Source: Priestia megaterium NBRC 15308 = ATCC 14581 (GTDB lineage: Bacteria; Bacillota; Bacilli; Bacillales; Bacillaceae_H). Taken from it: 64,000 bases of DNA. The stretch spans positions 1,984,001 through 2,048,000 of the forward strand of contig NZ_CP009920.1 in NCBI RefSeq assembly GCF_000832985.1, in the 5' to 3' direction. A program made the translations under genes and the position numbers. The notes below the pieces were generated by a model. That model saw nothing but the letters and a program-made list of their open reading frames with translations. It ran no database searches and was not told where the DNA came from. Within the stretch, counting starts at the first letter, position 1. Each line of letters begins with the position of its first letter. Positions 1 to 8,808 of this stretch are shown one piece after another.

Positions 1-227
1 ACAACAGTCCCAATTGAACGGGGCTTTTTCCCCTCATCCAACGCCTGTCCAAACTGCTCAAACTTTCTTACTAAGTTCCACAAATTATACAAACTCAGGG
101 CGGTTCCTAAAATTAAACCTGCAAAAACAGCCTTATAACTTGTAAATCCCCAGCCGAGAACGTATAATGCTAACAAATACAATATGTATGAACGAAGTCT
201 TGGAAAAACGTGCTGCAAATCCTGCAT
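1..227 (-). CDS. atpI: ATP synthase subunit I (AtpI), 3' part cut by window edge
   Basis: Seventy-five codons are visible from an ATG at 227, starting MQDLQHVFPRLRSYIL. Two hydrophobic segments (about residues 13-27 and 33-48) are joined by a short loop and followed by a charged tail that runs off the left edge. Length, hydropathy and position directly after atpZ fit AtpI, the small membrane protein encoded first in Bacillus atp operons and linked to c-ring assembly or Mg2+ supply. The Shine-Dalgarno GGAG lies just inside the end of atpZ, so the two are translationally close. The rest of the F1Fo operon is expected beyond position 1. Family assignment is from motif memory. Confidence 0.8.
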   Translation of the reverse strand, partial: MQDLQHVFPRLRSYILYLLALYVLGWGFTSYKAVFAGLILGTALSLYNLWNLVRKFEQFGQALDEGKKPRSIGTV

Positions 228-233
228 GAATTA

Positions 234-455
234 TTAATCTCCTGAAAAAAAATGGTGGACTGTCCGCAGCATCATAAAAACACCTGCTGCTAGCCCTGAA
301 AGAAGGCCTAAAATCAAAAATAGTGGTTCGGTGTCAAGCCATTGATCAGCCCATCTTCCAGAGAATAAGCCAATTAAGACTGAACCTGCTAACTGTGATA
401 GAATGATTGACACTAATGCCATCGCTTGCAAAGGATGACGGTTGCGATCTTTCAT
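234..455 (-). CDS. atpZ: AtpZ/AtpI-family small membrane protein
   Basis: A 73-residue protein starting MKDRNRHPLQAMALVS with two predicted membrane helices (about residues 10-30 and 43-65) and a short tail. It matches the AtpZ type found upstream of atpI in several Bacillaceae, where AtpZ and AtpI together are reported to support Mg2+ transport for the ATP synthase. The frame is open 27 codons further upstream, but the ATG at 455 has an AAGGGG Shine-Dalgarno about 11 bases upstream and begins the hydrophobic core, so I use it. It is the first gene of the atp operon here. Confidence 0.75.
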   Translation of the reverse strand: MKDRNRHPLQAMALVSIILSQLAGSVLIGLFSGRWADQWLDTEPLFLILGLLSGLAAGVFMMLRTVHHFFSGD

Positions 456-506
456 AAGCTCATACCCCTTTTGCAAAATTTTCTTTTTTCCGAATTCTCT
501 ATCGTT

Positions 507-536
507 TTTATAGCTCAATATATGATAGAAAGGCAA
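507..536 (-). promoter_or_regulatory. Candidate sigmaA promoter of the atp operon
   Basis: On the minus strand TTGCCT (531-536) is followed after 18 bases by TATAAA (507-512), upstream of atpZ. The -35 matches only four of six consensus positions. Inference only. Confidence 0.35.
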
Positions 537-590
537 AAAAAATTGCTAAAAAAGGTAAAAACAGCTAATAAAATACGCAGAAATATCAAC

Positions 591-611
591 GGTTTTCACA
601 GGTTGAAAACC
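591..611. repeat. Inverted repeat upstream of the atp operon
   Basis: GGTTTTCA (591-598) and TGAAAACC (604-611) form a perfect 8-bp dyad with a 5-base centre in the 297-bp gap between atpZ and the S8 protease. The rest of that gap is AT-rich with no gene. The dyad lies upstream of the candidate atp promoter and could be an operator or a weak hairpin. I recognise no named box. Confidence 0.4.
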
Positions 612-721
612 TTATCATTTATATTCCCTGTAAGCATACAATAGCGTATATTTAATGTCAATGTGTTTAAGCTAAAAACTTCACAATCTCTTCTTATTGT
701 TCACATTTCTGCCACACATAA

Positions 722-753
722 AACCTCTTCAAATGAAAACATTTAAAGAGGTT
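722..753 (-). terminator. Terminator of the S8 protease gene
   Basis: The minus strand reads AACCTCTT, AAATG, a short loop, CATTT, AAGAGGTT, then TTATG. The hairpin ends at the protease stop codon. The U tract is short. Confidence 0.5.
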
Positions 754-2945
754 CATTCAATCGTTATTGTACTGTGTACAACCTGCTCTTGTCTATGCTT
801 TTTCACAAATGCAAATATTTGGTACGCCCCCGGCACAAGCGATTCATCGATCGTTATTTTCTGTTTTCTCATGCCTCTTTCTACATCAACGTCAACATCT
901 AAATATGATATAAACTGTAAAGACTGCTTATCAAAAAGAGCAACGCCTAACTCATCTGCTCCTTCAGGCAAAAACAGTTCATAGCTATAAGTATTTTTCT
1001 CTTTTTCCGCTGCTACTTGCAATCCCATGATACGAGGATAATCTGGAATGCTAACCATGTACATATAAGGAAGCGAAAATGTTTCACGTGAATCATTTAT
1101 TTCCAAATATCCGTCATATATACCTTTATTTTTAAAACGGGGCTGCACCGATAAAGTGACAGCTATTTCTTTTGTCTGATGGGGCTGCACCGTGACGGGT
1201 AATGGAACATCCCAGTTCACTCCTTCATCCCTTCTCGGAACGTTTAAGCGATACGTTTTTGCTTTATCAGACTGGTTATCAATTTTAAATGATAAGACTT
1301 TCTTTGATGGGCGCGTAAAAATACCGAAAGATAAAGAAGATGGATAAAATAAAGAGTCTGCTGTGACAGCTTTTGCTATTTGAATTCTCCCAGCTCCTTG
1401 TTCATATACGCGATACGTTTGACCATTTAGCTGCTGCATTACTTTACTTGTGTTCATCAATGAAGCTTTGACTTGTTCAGGAGACCAGTTCGGGTGAGCT
1501 TGTAAAATAAGAGCGCACGCTCCAGCTACATGGGGCGCAGCCATACTTGTTCCATGCATGCGTTCGTATCCCCCAGGAACTGTACTATTAATGAAGTAAC
1601 CAGGTGCGACGACGTCCGGCTTGATTCCCCAAGTAGTCGTTACAGGTCCTCTTGAACTGAAAGATGTGAGCAAGTCTTGCACCACTTGCTTGCCAGTACG
1701 TAAGTATGGCTGTTGAGACTGAATGTATTGACTAATGGTATCACCGTTTTTTTTACTTATCCATATCACTGGAATATTTACTGACTCCTGTAGTTTACCG
1801 ATTATGCTTTTTTCAGTCGGACTATATAAAATAACGGCTCTTGCTCCTGCCTGTTCAGCTTGTTTAATCTTTTTTTCAACCACATTTCCTTCTGCTTTTA
1901 GCAAAATGACGTTACCCAACGCATGCTTTTGCTCTTTGAAGTATTCTTCATTTATTACACGCAGCGTTTGATTAAACGTCCATGGACGAGACCCTTCTAC
2001 TGGCGCCATCATAATTTTTTCTTTGCTAAATCCAATTGTTAGAAATTGAACTGTTGTCGGGGAAACAGAAGCGCCAACCGAAATAGCTTTTCCCGCTGTA
2101 CCTGGAGAGCCCACAGTCCATAAACCTGGACCTGAATTGCCGCTGGATGTAACCGTTACAATTCCTTTTTCAACAGCTCGATCTAACGCTAAGCTTGTTG
2201 GTAAATCAGGGCCATTCACATCATTTCCTAATGATAAATTAATAATATCTACATCATCTTGAATTGCTTTTTCGATAGCTAGAATAACACTTTCAGACGT
2301 TCCAGCTCCACCAGGTCCAAGAGCTCGGTATGCGTAGATCTCCGCTTGAGGTGCTACACCTTTAATATTTCCATTTGCTGCAATAATACCAGCTACATGA
2401 GTGCCATGCAGAGTAGGCTCTCCTTGCTCCCGAGTGGTTTCCATCGGCTCATAATCTTTATCTATTACATCATACCCTCCCCTGTAGGTTTGTTTTAAAT
2501 CGGGATGAGAATAATCAACACCCGTATCGATGACGCCTACTTTGATCCCTTTTCCTGTTAAGCGCCGATTATAAGTATCAAATAAGCCCCTTACCTGTTC
2601 TGAGCCAATGAAGGTTACGCTATTTTCTTCTGCAACCTGGTAGTTTTTAATAGAATGTGAACCAATAATAGAAGGATTATGAGATAGTTTTTCCAAATCC
2701 GAGATGGAGCCGTTTAATGAAAGTCCTGTAAATACCGTGTGAAATTCGCTCTTAATCTTTATATTAGAATAATTTTTTTGTAGCTGATTTTTAAATTCCG
2801 CGAATTTTTCTTTTTCAACCATGACAATTATTGATTTTTCCTGATGATTCATTTCTTGTTTTATAGAAGGAAATATCGGATTGAACGACATTTGCCCTCC
2901 CCCGCTCCCTAATATAAAGCTAATCATTAACCATTTAATCCACAT
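753..2945 (-). CDS. Secreted subtilisin-family S8 serine protease with PA insert (Vpr-like)
   Basis: The 730-residue protein begins with a hydrophobic signal-like segment (residues 2-20), then an I9-type propeptide (about 36-105) and a catalytic domain. The triad is Asp140 (VIDTGVDYSHPDL), His180 (HGTHVAG) and Ser467 (GTSMAAPHVAG), with oxyanion Asn270. A protease-associated insert (about 330-410) sits between His and Ser, as in Vpr-type minor extracellular proteases. A C-terminal Fn3-like region (about 530-730) follows. All catalytic residues are present, so it should be active outside the cell. The ATG is preceded by GAGAGGTG at 7-base spacing, but that Shine-Dalgarno lies inside a terminator-like hairpin. 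There is no room for a promoter between mnaA and this gene, so expression must come from readthrough or from inside mnaA. Confidence 0.88.
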   Translation of the reverse strand: MWIKWLMISFILGSGGGQMSFNPIFPSIKQEMNHQEKSIIVMVEKEKFAEFKNQLQKNYSNIKIKSEFHTVFTGLSLNGSISDLEKLSHNPSIIGSHSIKNYQVAEENSVTFIGSEQVRGLFDTYNRRLTGKGIKVGVIDTGVDYSHPDLKQTYRGGYDVIDKDYEPMETTREQGEPTLHGTHVAGIIAANGNIKGVAPQAEIYAYRALGPGGAGTSESVILAIEKAIQDDVDIINLSLGNDVNGPDLPTSLALDRAVEKGIVTVTSSGNSGPGLWTVGSPGTAGKAISVGASVSPTTVQFLTIGFSKEKIMMAPVEGSRPWTFNQTLRVINEEYFKEQKHALGNVILLKAEGNVVEKKIKQAEQAGARAVILYSPTEKSIIGKLQESVNIPVIWISKKNGDTISQYIQSQQPYLRTGKQVVQDLLTSFSSRGPVTTTWGIKPDVVAPGYFINSTVPGGYERMHGTSMAAPHVAGACALILQAHPNWSPEQVKASLMNTSKVMQQLNGQTYRVYEQGAGRIQIAKAVTADSLFYPSSLSFGIFTRPSKKVLSFKIDNQSDKAKTYRLNVPRRDEGVNWDVPLPVTVQPHQTKEIAVTLSVQPRFKNKGIYDGYLEINDSRETFSLPYMYMVSIPDYPRIMGLQVAAEKEKNTYSYELFLPEGADELGVALFDKQSLQFISYLDVDVDVERGMRKQKITIDESLVPGAYQIFAFVKKHRQEQVVHSTITIE

Positions 2946-3005
2946 AAAAAAACACCTCTCACACTATCGTGTCTCAAAGAGACACTTTTCATGTGAAAGG
3001 TGTTT
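2946..3005 (-). terminator. Terminator of mnaA that also carries the protease Shine-Dalgarno
   Basis: A 14-bp stem on the minus strand pairs 2992-3005 with 2950-2963 (one G-U pair) and encloses a second perfect 7-bp stem, GTGTCTC/GAGACAC (2969-2985). A run of seven U (2946-2952) follows directly. The next base is the A of the protease ATG. The GAGAGGTG ribosome site is in the 3' stem arm, so folding both terminates transcription and hides the start. Confidence 0.7.
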
Positions 3006-3012
3006 AGAAATC

Positions 3013-4164
3013 TTACGAAAGCGGATTAAAAGCTTCCGGTCTATTTTCACGGCGGTTGAAATAGTAGCTAATAGCATCACAAATACGTTTAGAAGCTAAG
3101 CCATCTCCATAAGGATTCGATGCTTGTGACATTTGCTTATATACGTCTTCATCTATTAACAGCTCTTTTGCTAGCGTATAAATTGTTTCTTCTTCCGTTC
3201 CTGCTAGTTTGAGCGTTCCTGCTTCAATTCCTTCCGGTCGCTCTGTTGTATCACGAAGTACCAATACAGGTACGCCTAATGAAGGAGCTTCTTCTTGAAC
3301 ACCGCCCGAATCTGTCAAAATAATATGAGCGCGCTCAGCGAAGTTATGGAAGTCAATTACATCTAACGGTTCAATTAAATGAATGCGTGGATCATTTCCT
3401 AAGATATCGTTTGCTGTTTCTCTAACTACCGGATTCAAATGAACAGGATACACAACTTGCACATCTTCATGTTCATCCACAATACGTTTAACAGCACGGA
3501 ACATGTTTTTCATTGGTTCGCCTAAATTTTCGCGTCGATGCGCCGTTAATAAAATAAGACGATCATCTCCCAATTTCGTTAACACTTCATGCTCATATGT
3601 CTCTTTTACTGTCGTTTTTAACGCATCGATAGCTGTGTTTCCAGTCACAAAGATTCGCTCTTCTTTTTTATTCTCTGCTTGCAAATTAGCTGCAGACTTA
3701 TCTGTCGGAGCAAAGTGCAAATCAGCGAGAACGCCTGTAAGCTGACGGTTCATTTCTTCCGGATATGGAGAATATTTATTCCATGTGCGCAAACCTGCTT
3801 CAACATGTCCCACCTGAATTTGATTATAAAAAGCTGCTAGTCCGGCAATAAACGTCGTAGTTGTATCGCCGTGTACAAGTACGATATCCGGCTTTACTTT
3901 TTTCATTACGTCGTCCAAACCTTCTAATCCTCTGGTCGTTACGTCCATAAGAGTTTGGCGATCTTTCATAATGTTAAGGTCATAGTCAGGCTGAATGTCA
4001 AAAATGCTCAATACTTGGTCTAACATTTCACGGTGCTGAGCCGTTACCGTAACAATCGCTTCGAACTCCTCCGGTCGCTTTTTAAGCTCTAGCACTAGAG
4101 GGGCCATTTTAATTGCTTCTGGTCTTGTCCCGAATATCGTCATTACTTTAATTGGCTGCTTCAT
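3013..4164 (-). CDS. mnaA: UDP-N-acetylglucosamine 2-epimerase (non-hydrolysing)
   Basis: This enzyme interconverts UDP-GlcNAc and UDP-ManNAc, supplying ManNAc for teichoic acid linkage units in the cytoplasm. The N-terminus carries the family signature TIFGTRPEAIKMAPL. HRREN and the C-terminal DSGGVQEEAPSLGVPVL followed by RDTTERPE are the conserved nucleotide-binding blocks. The start chosen is the ATG at 4164, giving 383 residues beginning MKQPIKVMTIFG. It has GGGTG about 6 bases upstream. The frame continues to a GTG at 4173, which is less well placed. It lies 22 bases after upp, so the two are probably cotranscribed, and ends at a strong hairpin. Confidence 0.93.
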   Translation of the reverse strand: MKQPIKVMTIFGTRPEAIKMAPLVLELKKRPEEFEAIVTVTAQHREMLDQVLSIFDIQPDYDLNIMKDRQTLMDVTTRGLEGLDDVMKKVKPDIVLVHGDTTTTFIAGLAAFYNQIQVGHVEAGLRTWNKYSPYPEEMNRQLTGVLADLHFAPTDKSAANLQAENKKEERIFVTGNTAIDALKTTVKETYEHEVLTKLGDDRLILLTAHRRENLGEPMKNMFRAVKRIVDEHEDVQVVYPVHLNPVVRETANDILGNDPRIHLIEPLDVIDFHNFAERAHIILTDSGGVQEEAPSLGVPVLVLRDTTERPEGIEAGTLKLAGTEEETIYTLAKELLIDEDVYKQMSQASNPYGDGLASKRICDAISYYFNRRENRPEAFNPLS

Positions 4165-4186
4165 GTTCATCACCCGAATCTACAAA

Positions 4187-4828
<642 letters not shown>

Positions 4829-4855
4829 TTATATATAAAGATGTACACATTAAAA

Positions 4856-4879
4856 TACCATTCAACGAATTGAATGGTA
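4856..4879 (-). promoter_or_regulatory. UUCG-capped hairpin in the upp leader
   Basis: On the minus strand TACCATTCAA, TTCG, TTGAATGGTA form a perfect 10-bp stem with a UUCG tetraloop, followed by UUUU. It sits between the glyA terminator and upp, 40 bases before the upp ATG. It may be a weak attenuator or a 5' stabilising hairpin. No PyrR-type sequence was recognised. Confidence 0.55.
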
Positions 4880-5000
4880 CGTACTAGTAAAAACATATCT
4901 CTTGCTAATTAAATTTATACATTGCATTCATTTTACAGAAAAAAGTTTTTGAGTTCAAGCATTATTCAAAAAATGATTGAATTGCTACCACTTTCTCCAT

Positions 5001-5024
5001 AAAAAAACAGGCACAAAGGCCTGT
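5001..5024 (-). terminator. Terminator of glyA
   Basis: The minus strand reads ACAGGC, a 6-base loop, GCCTGT, then seven T, starting 5 bases after the glyA stop. Confidence 0.85.
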
Positions 5025-5029
5025 CTCTC

Positions 5030-6274
5030 TTACAATGATTTATACATTTCAAACTTGCTTGTTAAAGCTTCAACGCGTGTTTTAGCTTCAGCTAGCTTTT
5101 CTTCATCTTCAATATTTTTAAGCGTTAATCCGATGATAGAAGCAATTTCATCCATCTCTTCTAAGCCAAATCCGCGAGTTGTAACCGCAGCTGTACCAAT
5201 ACGGATACCGCTTGTTACAAATGGGCTTTGCTCATCATAAGGAATTGTATTTTTGTTTGTTGTAATACCTACATCATCAAGCGCTTTTTCAGCCACTTTG
5301 CCTGTCAAATTCATTGAGCTTACGTCGATTAACACAAGGTGATTGTCTGTTCCTTCAGATACAAGAGCAAATCCTTCTTTCTTTAATCCTTCTGCTAAAC
5401 GATTAGCATTATCGATGATATTTTGAGCATAGTGCTTAAATTCATCTTGTAATGCTTCACCAAATGCTACTGCTTTTGCAGCGATAACGTGCATCAATGG
5501 ACCACCTTGAATACCAGGGAAGATTGACTTATCAATCTTTTTCGCAAATTCTTCTTTACATAAAATCATACCGCCGCGTGGTCCGCGCAGTGTTTTATGT
5601 GTTGTAGTTGTAACGAAATGAGCATGTGGCACAGGATTTTGATGAAGTCCTGCAGCTACTAGACCAGCGATGTGAGCCATGTCTACCATTAAATAAGCTC
5701 CTACTTCATCAGCGATTTCACGGAAACGCTTGAAGTCGATTGCGCGCGGATATGCGCTTGCACCAGCCACAATTAATTTTGGTTTATGTGTACGAGCTTT
5801 TTCTAATACATCATCGTAGTTAATGCGATGTGTTTCACGATCTACGCCATATTCAATGAAATTATACTGAACACCACTAAAGTTAACAGGACTTCCGTGC
5901 GTTAAGTGACCGCCGTGCGATAAATTCATACCAAGTACTGTGTCTCCAGCCTCTAAAACTGTGAAATATACAGCCATGTTTGCTTGTGCACCTGAGTGAG
6001 GTTGAACATTCACGTGCTCTGCTCCGAAAATTTCTTTTGCACGATCACGAGCTAAGTCTTCTACTACGTCTACGTGTTCACAACCACCGTAGTAACGTTT
6101 AGCTGGATAGCCTTCAGCATATTTATTTGTTAAAACTGAACCTTGTGCTTCCATTACCGCTGTTGTTACAAAGTTTTCTGAAGCAATTAGCTCAATCTTA
6201 GTACGTTGTCTTTGTAATTCATCCTTGATCGCATTATAAACTGCTGGATCTTGTTGCATTAGTTGTTTCTCCAT
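5030..6274 (-). CDS. glyA: Serine hydroxymethyltransferase
   Basis: PLP enzyme interconverting serine and glycine with tetrahydrofolate, the main one-carbon source of the cell. From the ATG at 6274 it has 414 residues. The PLP lysine is in [14 protein letters not shown]. Other family blocks are IELIASENF near the N-terminus and [17 protein letters not shown]. The start is set by GAGGAGAGGATTTTG before the ATG. The open frame extends ten codons further but without a ribosome site. A PurR-like box lies in its leader. Purine control of glyA is known in B. subtilis. Confidence 0.97.
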   Translation of the reverse strand: MEKQLMQQDPAVYNAIKDELQRQRTKIELIASENFVTTAVMEAQGSVLTNKYAEGYPAKRYYGGCEHVDVVEDLARDRAKEIFGAEHVNVQPHSGAQANMAVYFTVLEAGDTVLGMNLSHGGHLTHGSPVNFSGVQYNFIEYGVDRETHRINYDDVLEKARTHKPKLIVAGASAYPRAIDFKRFREIADEVGAYLMVDMAHIAGLVAAGLHQNPVPHAHFVTTTTHKTLRGPRGGMILCKEEFAKKIDKSIFPGIQGGPLMHVIAAKAVAFGEALQDEFKHYAQNIIDNANRLAEGLKKEGFALVSEGTDNHLVLIDVSSMNLTGKVAEKALDDVGITTNKNTIPYDEQSPFVTSGIRIGTAAVTTRGFGLEEMDEIASIIGLTLKNIEDEEKLAEAKTRVEALTSKFEMYKSL

Positions 6275-6302
6275 CAAAATCCTCTCCTCATTTCGTATTC
6301 GC

Positions 6303-6315
6303 AATGTTCGTTATT
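6303..6315 (-). promoter_or_regulatory. Candidate PurR box in the glyA leader
   Basis: The minus strand reads AATAACGAACATT, matching the remembered PurBox consensus AWWWCCGAACWWT with one mismatch. A TACAAT -10-like hexamer (6331-6336) lies just upstream. I did not find a clear inverted partner box, so this is tentative. Confidence 0.4.
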
Positions 6316-6391
6316 TGTTGATTCAACTACATTGTAACATGATTTATTTAGAATAAAAAAGAAAAAATGTGTATTATTTTAATATATTTAA

Positions 6392-6943
6392 TTACGAAAG
6401 TTCGTAAAACGCTCTCATTCCACCAATTAGTTTTGGACGCGTCTTTGCTAAAGTAACATGAGCGTGTCCAACTGCGTTTAACGTACAACGAACGGGTACT
6501 GCGACATGCTTTAAATGCATACCAATGAATGTATCTCCAATATCAATACCGGCATCAGCTTTAATAAACTCTACCAAAACAGGATCTTTAAGCTGGCCAT
6601 AGGCCTGTGTAGCCATCGCTCCGCCTGCTTTATGAATAGGCACAACACTAACCATTTCTAAACGCTCTTTGCGAGCTAATTCTCTTTCTACTACCAGTGC
6701 TCGATTGAGATGTTCACAGCATTGAAATGCTAAGTGAACACCCGTCTTTTTTCGAAAATCTGATAGTGTATCAAAAATCATTTCTGCGACTTCCATTGCG
6801 CCTGCGGTTCCTATTTTTTCACCAATTACCTCGCTTGTACTGCATCCAATGACAAGTGTATGTTCTGAAGACAACTGCACTTGTGCTAAAAAATCAGATA
6901 GAACTGTTTCCAACTGCTCTTTCCATTTCGTAAGTTCAGACAC
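6392..6943 (-). CDS. ywlG: YwlG, TIGR01440/DUF436 family protein
   Basis: A conserved 183-residue protein of unknown biochemical role, always near rpiB and glyA in Bacillus. Visible features are [16 protein letters not shown] near residue 35 and the segment [14 protein letters not shown]. The sequence looks globular and cytoplasmic with no signal or membrane helix. I start at the GTG at 6943, which has AAGGAAG at good spacing. The ATG seven codons upstream has no ribosome site. It follows rpiB after 35 bases and precedes glyA, so it is probably in the same transcript as the upstream genes. The family has no function I can state. Confidence 0.85.
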   Translation of the reverse strand: MSELTKWKEQLETVLSDFLAQVQLSSEHTLVIGCSTSEVIGEKIGTAGAMEVAEMIFDTLSDFRKKTGVHLAFQCCEHLNRALVVERELARKERLEMVSVVPIHKAGGAMATQAYGQLKDPVLVEFIKADAGIDIGDTFIGMHLKHVAVPVRCTLNAVGHAHVTLAKTRPKLIGGMRAFYELS

Positions 6944-6978
6944 GTTTTTCTTCCTTTCTTTCATTGAATACGTTCACA

Positions 6979-7440
6979 TTATACAGTTAATGTTGCATCA
7001 CTTTGCTGCTCATACTGTTTAATTTTATTCACGCGATTTTCATGTCGGCCGCCTTCAAATTCTGTCATTAACCAAATTTTCGCAATTTCACGTGCAAGTC
7101 CCGGCCCAATGACACGTTCACCCATTGCCAAAATGTTGCTATCATTATGTTCTCTTGTCGCTTTTGCACTAAACGTATCATGCACTAGAGCACAGCGAAT
7201 TCCTTTTACTTTATTAGCTGCTATACTCATACCGATGCCTGTTCCACAAATAAGAATGCCTCGATTTACTTCTTGGCTCGCCACTTTTTGAGCAACGGGC
7301 AGTGCATAATCCGGATAGTCTACGGACGCTGTGCATTCACACCCTAAATCCACATATTCAATATTTAATTCTTCCATTAAAGAGATAATTTCCTGTCGCA
7401 AATTTATACCGCCGTGGTCAGATGCAATAGCTACTTTCAT
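6979..7440 (-). CDS. rpiB: Ribose-5-phosphate isomerase B
   Basis: RpiB/LacA-type isomerase interconverting ribose 5-phosphate and ribulose 5-phosphate, or a related sugar phosphate, in the pentose phosphate route. The 153 residues open with MKVAIASDHGG. The active-site cysteine is in GILICGTGIGMSIAANK and the phosphate-binding part in HNDSNILAMGERVIG. It is B. subtilis ywlF by position. An ATG at 7440 follows GGAGGAAACAAAG. It lies between ywlE and ywlG on the same strand. Confidence 0.93.
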   Translation of the reverse strand: MKVAIASDHGGINLRQEIISLMEELNIEYVDLGCECTASVDYPDYALPVAQKVASQEVNRGILICGTGIGMSIAANKVKGIRCALVHDTFSAKATREHNDSNILAMGERVIGPGLAREIAKIWLMTEFEGGRHENRVNKIKQYEQQSDATLTV

Positions 7441-7520
7441 CTTTGTTTCCTCCTCATACGTACCTTCGTCTTATATTAAATTTCTGTTCATTTTAAGTCA
7501 GCAAAAATTTATGGGACCTT

Positions 7521-7949
7521 TTATAATTTGTCGACTATTTTGTTAATCATACGCTCTAACTCTTCTAAAGTCTGTTCGTACGTCTGTAATGATCCGCCAA
7601 ACGGATCAGATACTTCACCTTGCTCGTCGGCAAATTCTTTTAGCGTAAATAATTTATCACTTACGTATGGAGCTTGGTTCAAAATCAGCATTTTATGCTG
7701 CTCCGTCATCGTAAAAATATAAGTAGCCCACATCAATTGTTCTTCCGTTAATGCTGCCGAAGCATGAGAACAAGCTATGCCTTTCTGGTGAAGGGCAACT
7801 TGTGCATGAACAGAAGCTTCACTTCCATTTGAAGCGAATACGCCTGCAGACTTCACGTTTATTCCATCTATCTCTTTAGCTTTGAGCAACGCTTCTGCCA
7901 TAGGGCTGCGGCACGTGTTTCCTGTACATACAAATAAGATGTTTTTCAA
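7521..7949 (-). CDS. ywlE: Protein-arginine phosphatase YwlE
   Basis: Low-molecular-weight phosphatase fold. B. subtilis YwlE removes phosphate from arginines added by McsB, controlling protein quality and Clp degradation. The P-loop is VCTGNTCRSPMAE at the N-terminus. The threonine after CTGN is the residue known to select phosphoarginine over phosphotyrosine. The general acid lies in SDPFGGS near the C-terminus. The start is a TTG at 7949 preceded by GGGAGGAT at 7-base spacing, giving 142 residues. The long upstream extension of the frame is not coding-like and has no family match. Confidence 0.92.
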   Translation of the reverse strand: MKNILFVCTGNTCRSPMAEALLKAKEIDGINVKSAGVFASNGSEASVHAQVALHQKGIACSHASAALTEEQLMWATYIFTMTEQHKMLILNQAPYVSDKLFTLKEFADEQGEVSDPFGGSLQTYEQTLEELERMINKIVDKL

Positions 7950-8128
7950 GATACATCCTCCCTTGCTTTCACTATGTTCGACTATGTTGATATTCCACCC
8001 TATTGTATCTCTATTGCCTGCATAAATCCAGTTAGCTTTTTCAGGTATTTTTTTATCGATTATCGCTTCATGCATCTCGAAAAAACGACTTCGCTTTCCT
8101 TCTTTTATCACTACAATCCAAAAGAAGC

Positions 8129-8154
8129 AAAAAAAGACCATAACCTGCATGGTC
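8129..8154 (-). terminator. Terminator of mntP
   Basis: The minus strand reads GACCAT, a 7-base loop, ATGGTC, then seven T, 27 bases after the mntP stop. Confidence 0.75.
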
Positions 8155-8180
8155 ATGATCCTTTACCTATTTATATATAG

Positions 8181-8741
8181 TTAAAAAGGTAATAACAATT
8201 TGATTCCAAAAGCTAATAAAATGCTCCCGCCCAGTGCCTCACTATATGAACCAATCCAACCTTGTACTCTTCTGCCTAGCAGCAATCCTAACCAAGTTAA
8301 TAGCATACTCACTACGCCAAAAACAATAATGGTCAAAAACGTTCTTGCCCCAAAAATACCTAAGCTAAGTCCAACAGAAAAACTATCTAGACTCACGCTG
8401 AGCGCAAAAAATAACAGTCCAAAGCCAACTGGTTTGATAAACGGCGTATCGTCATGCTTAAAGGATGAATAAATCATCTGCGCCCCAAGAATCAACAATA
8501 AAATTCCACCGCCATAGGTAGCAAACATTCCAAGTTTATCAGACAAAAGTCGTCCAATAAACATGCCTAACAGCGGCATCCAAATATGAAATACACCGAT
8601 AACAACACCAATGTAGAAAATTTGGCGAAAGCGTAAACGAATTAATCCCATTCCCAAACCAACTGAGAAAGCATCCATTCCTAAGGCAAACGCCATAATG
8701 ACTAATGTGATCATTTCACTAATTAACTGAGATACATTCAT
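8181..8741 (-). CDS. mntP: Manganese efflux pump MntP (YwlD)
   Basis: A 186-residue inner-membrane protein with six hydrophobic segments. The two conserved acidic half-repeats are [14 protein letters not shown] in helix 1 and [14 protein letters not shown] in the middle. These aspartates define the MntP family, which exports Mn2+. Start is an ATG with GGAGGGTAAAG. It lies between ywlC and ywlE. The 67-bp upstream gap is too short for a yybP-ykoY manganese riboswitch and shows no such motif, so control may be from further upstream. Confidence 0.92.
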   Translation of the reverse strand: MNVSQLISEMITLVIMAFALGMDAFSVGLGMGLIRLRFRQIFYIGVVIGVFHIWMPLLGMFIGRLLSDKLGMFATYGGGILLLILGAQMIYSSFKHDDTPFIKPVGFGLLFFALSVSLDSFSVGLSLGIFGARTFLTIIVFGVVSMLLTWLGLLLGRRVQGWIGSYSEALGGSILLAFGIKLLLPF

Positions 8742-8808
8742 CTTTACCCTCCTCGGACGTGCTCCTATTTCAAAATATGCACATTCGAAAAGGTTTAGAA
8801 GATGAATT

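Noticed and set aside
8742-8808. Possible yybP-ykoY manganese riboswitch before mntP
   Set aside because: The gap is only 67 bases and lacks the conserved loops of that riboswitch.
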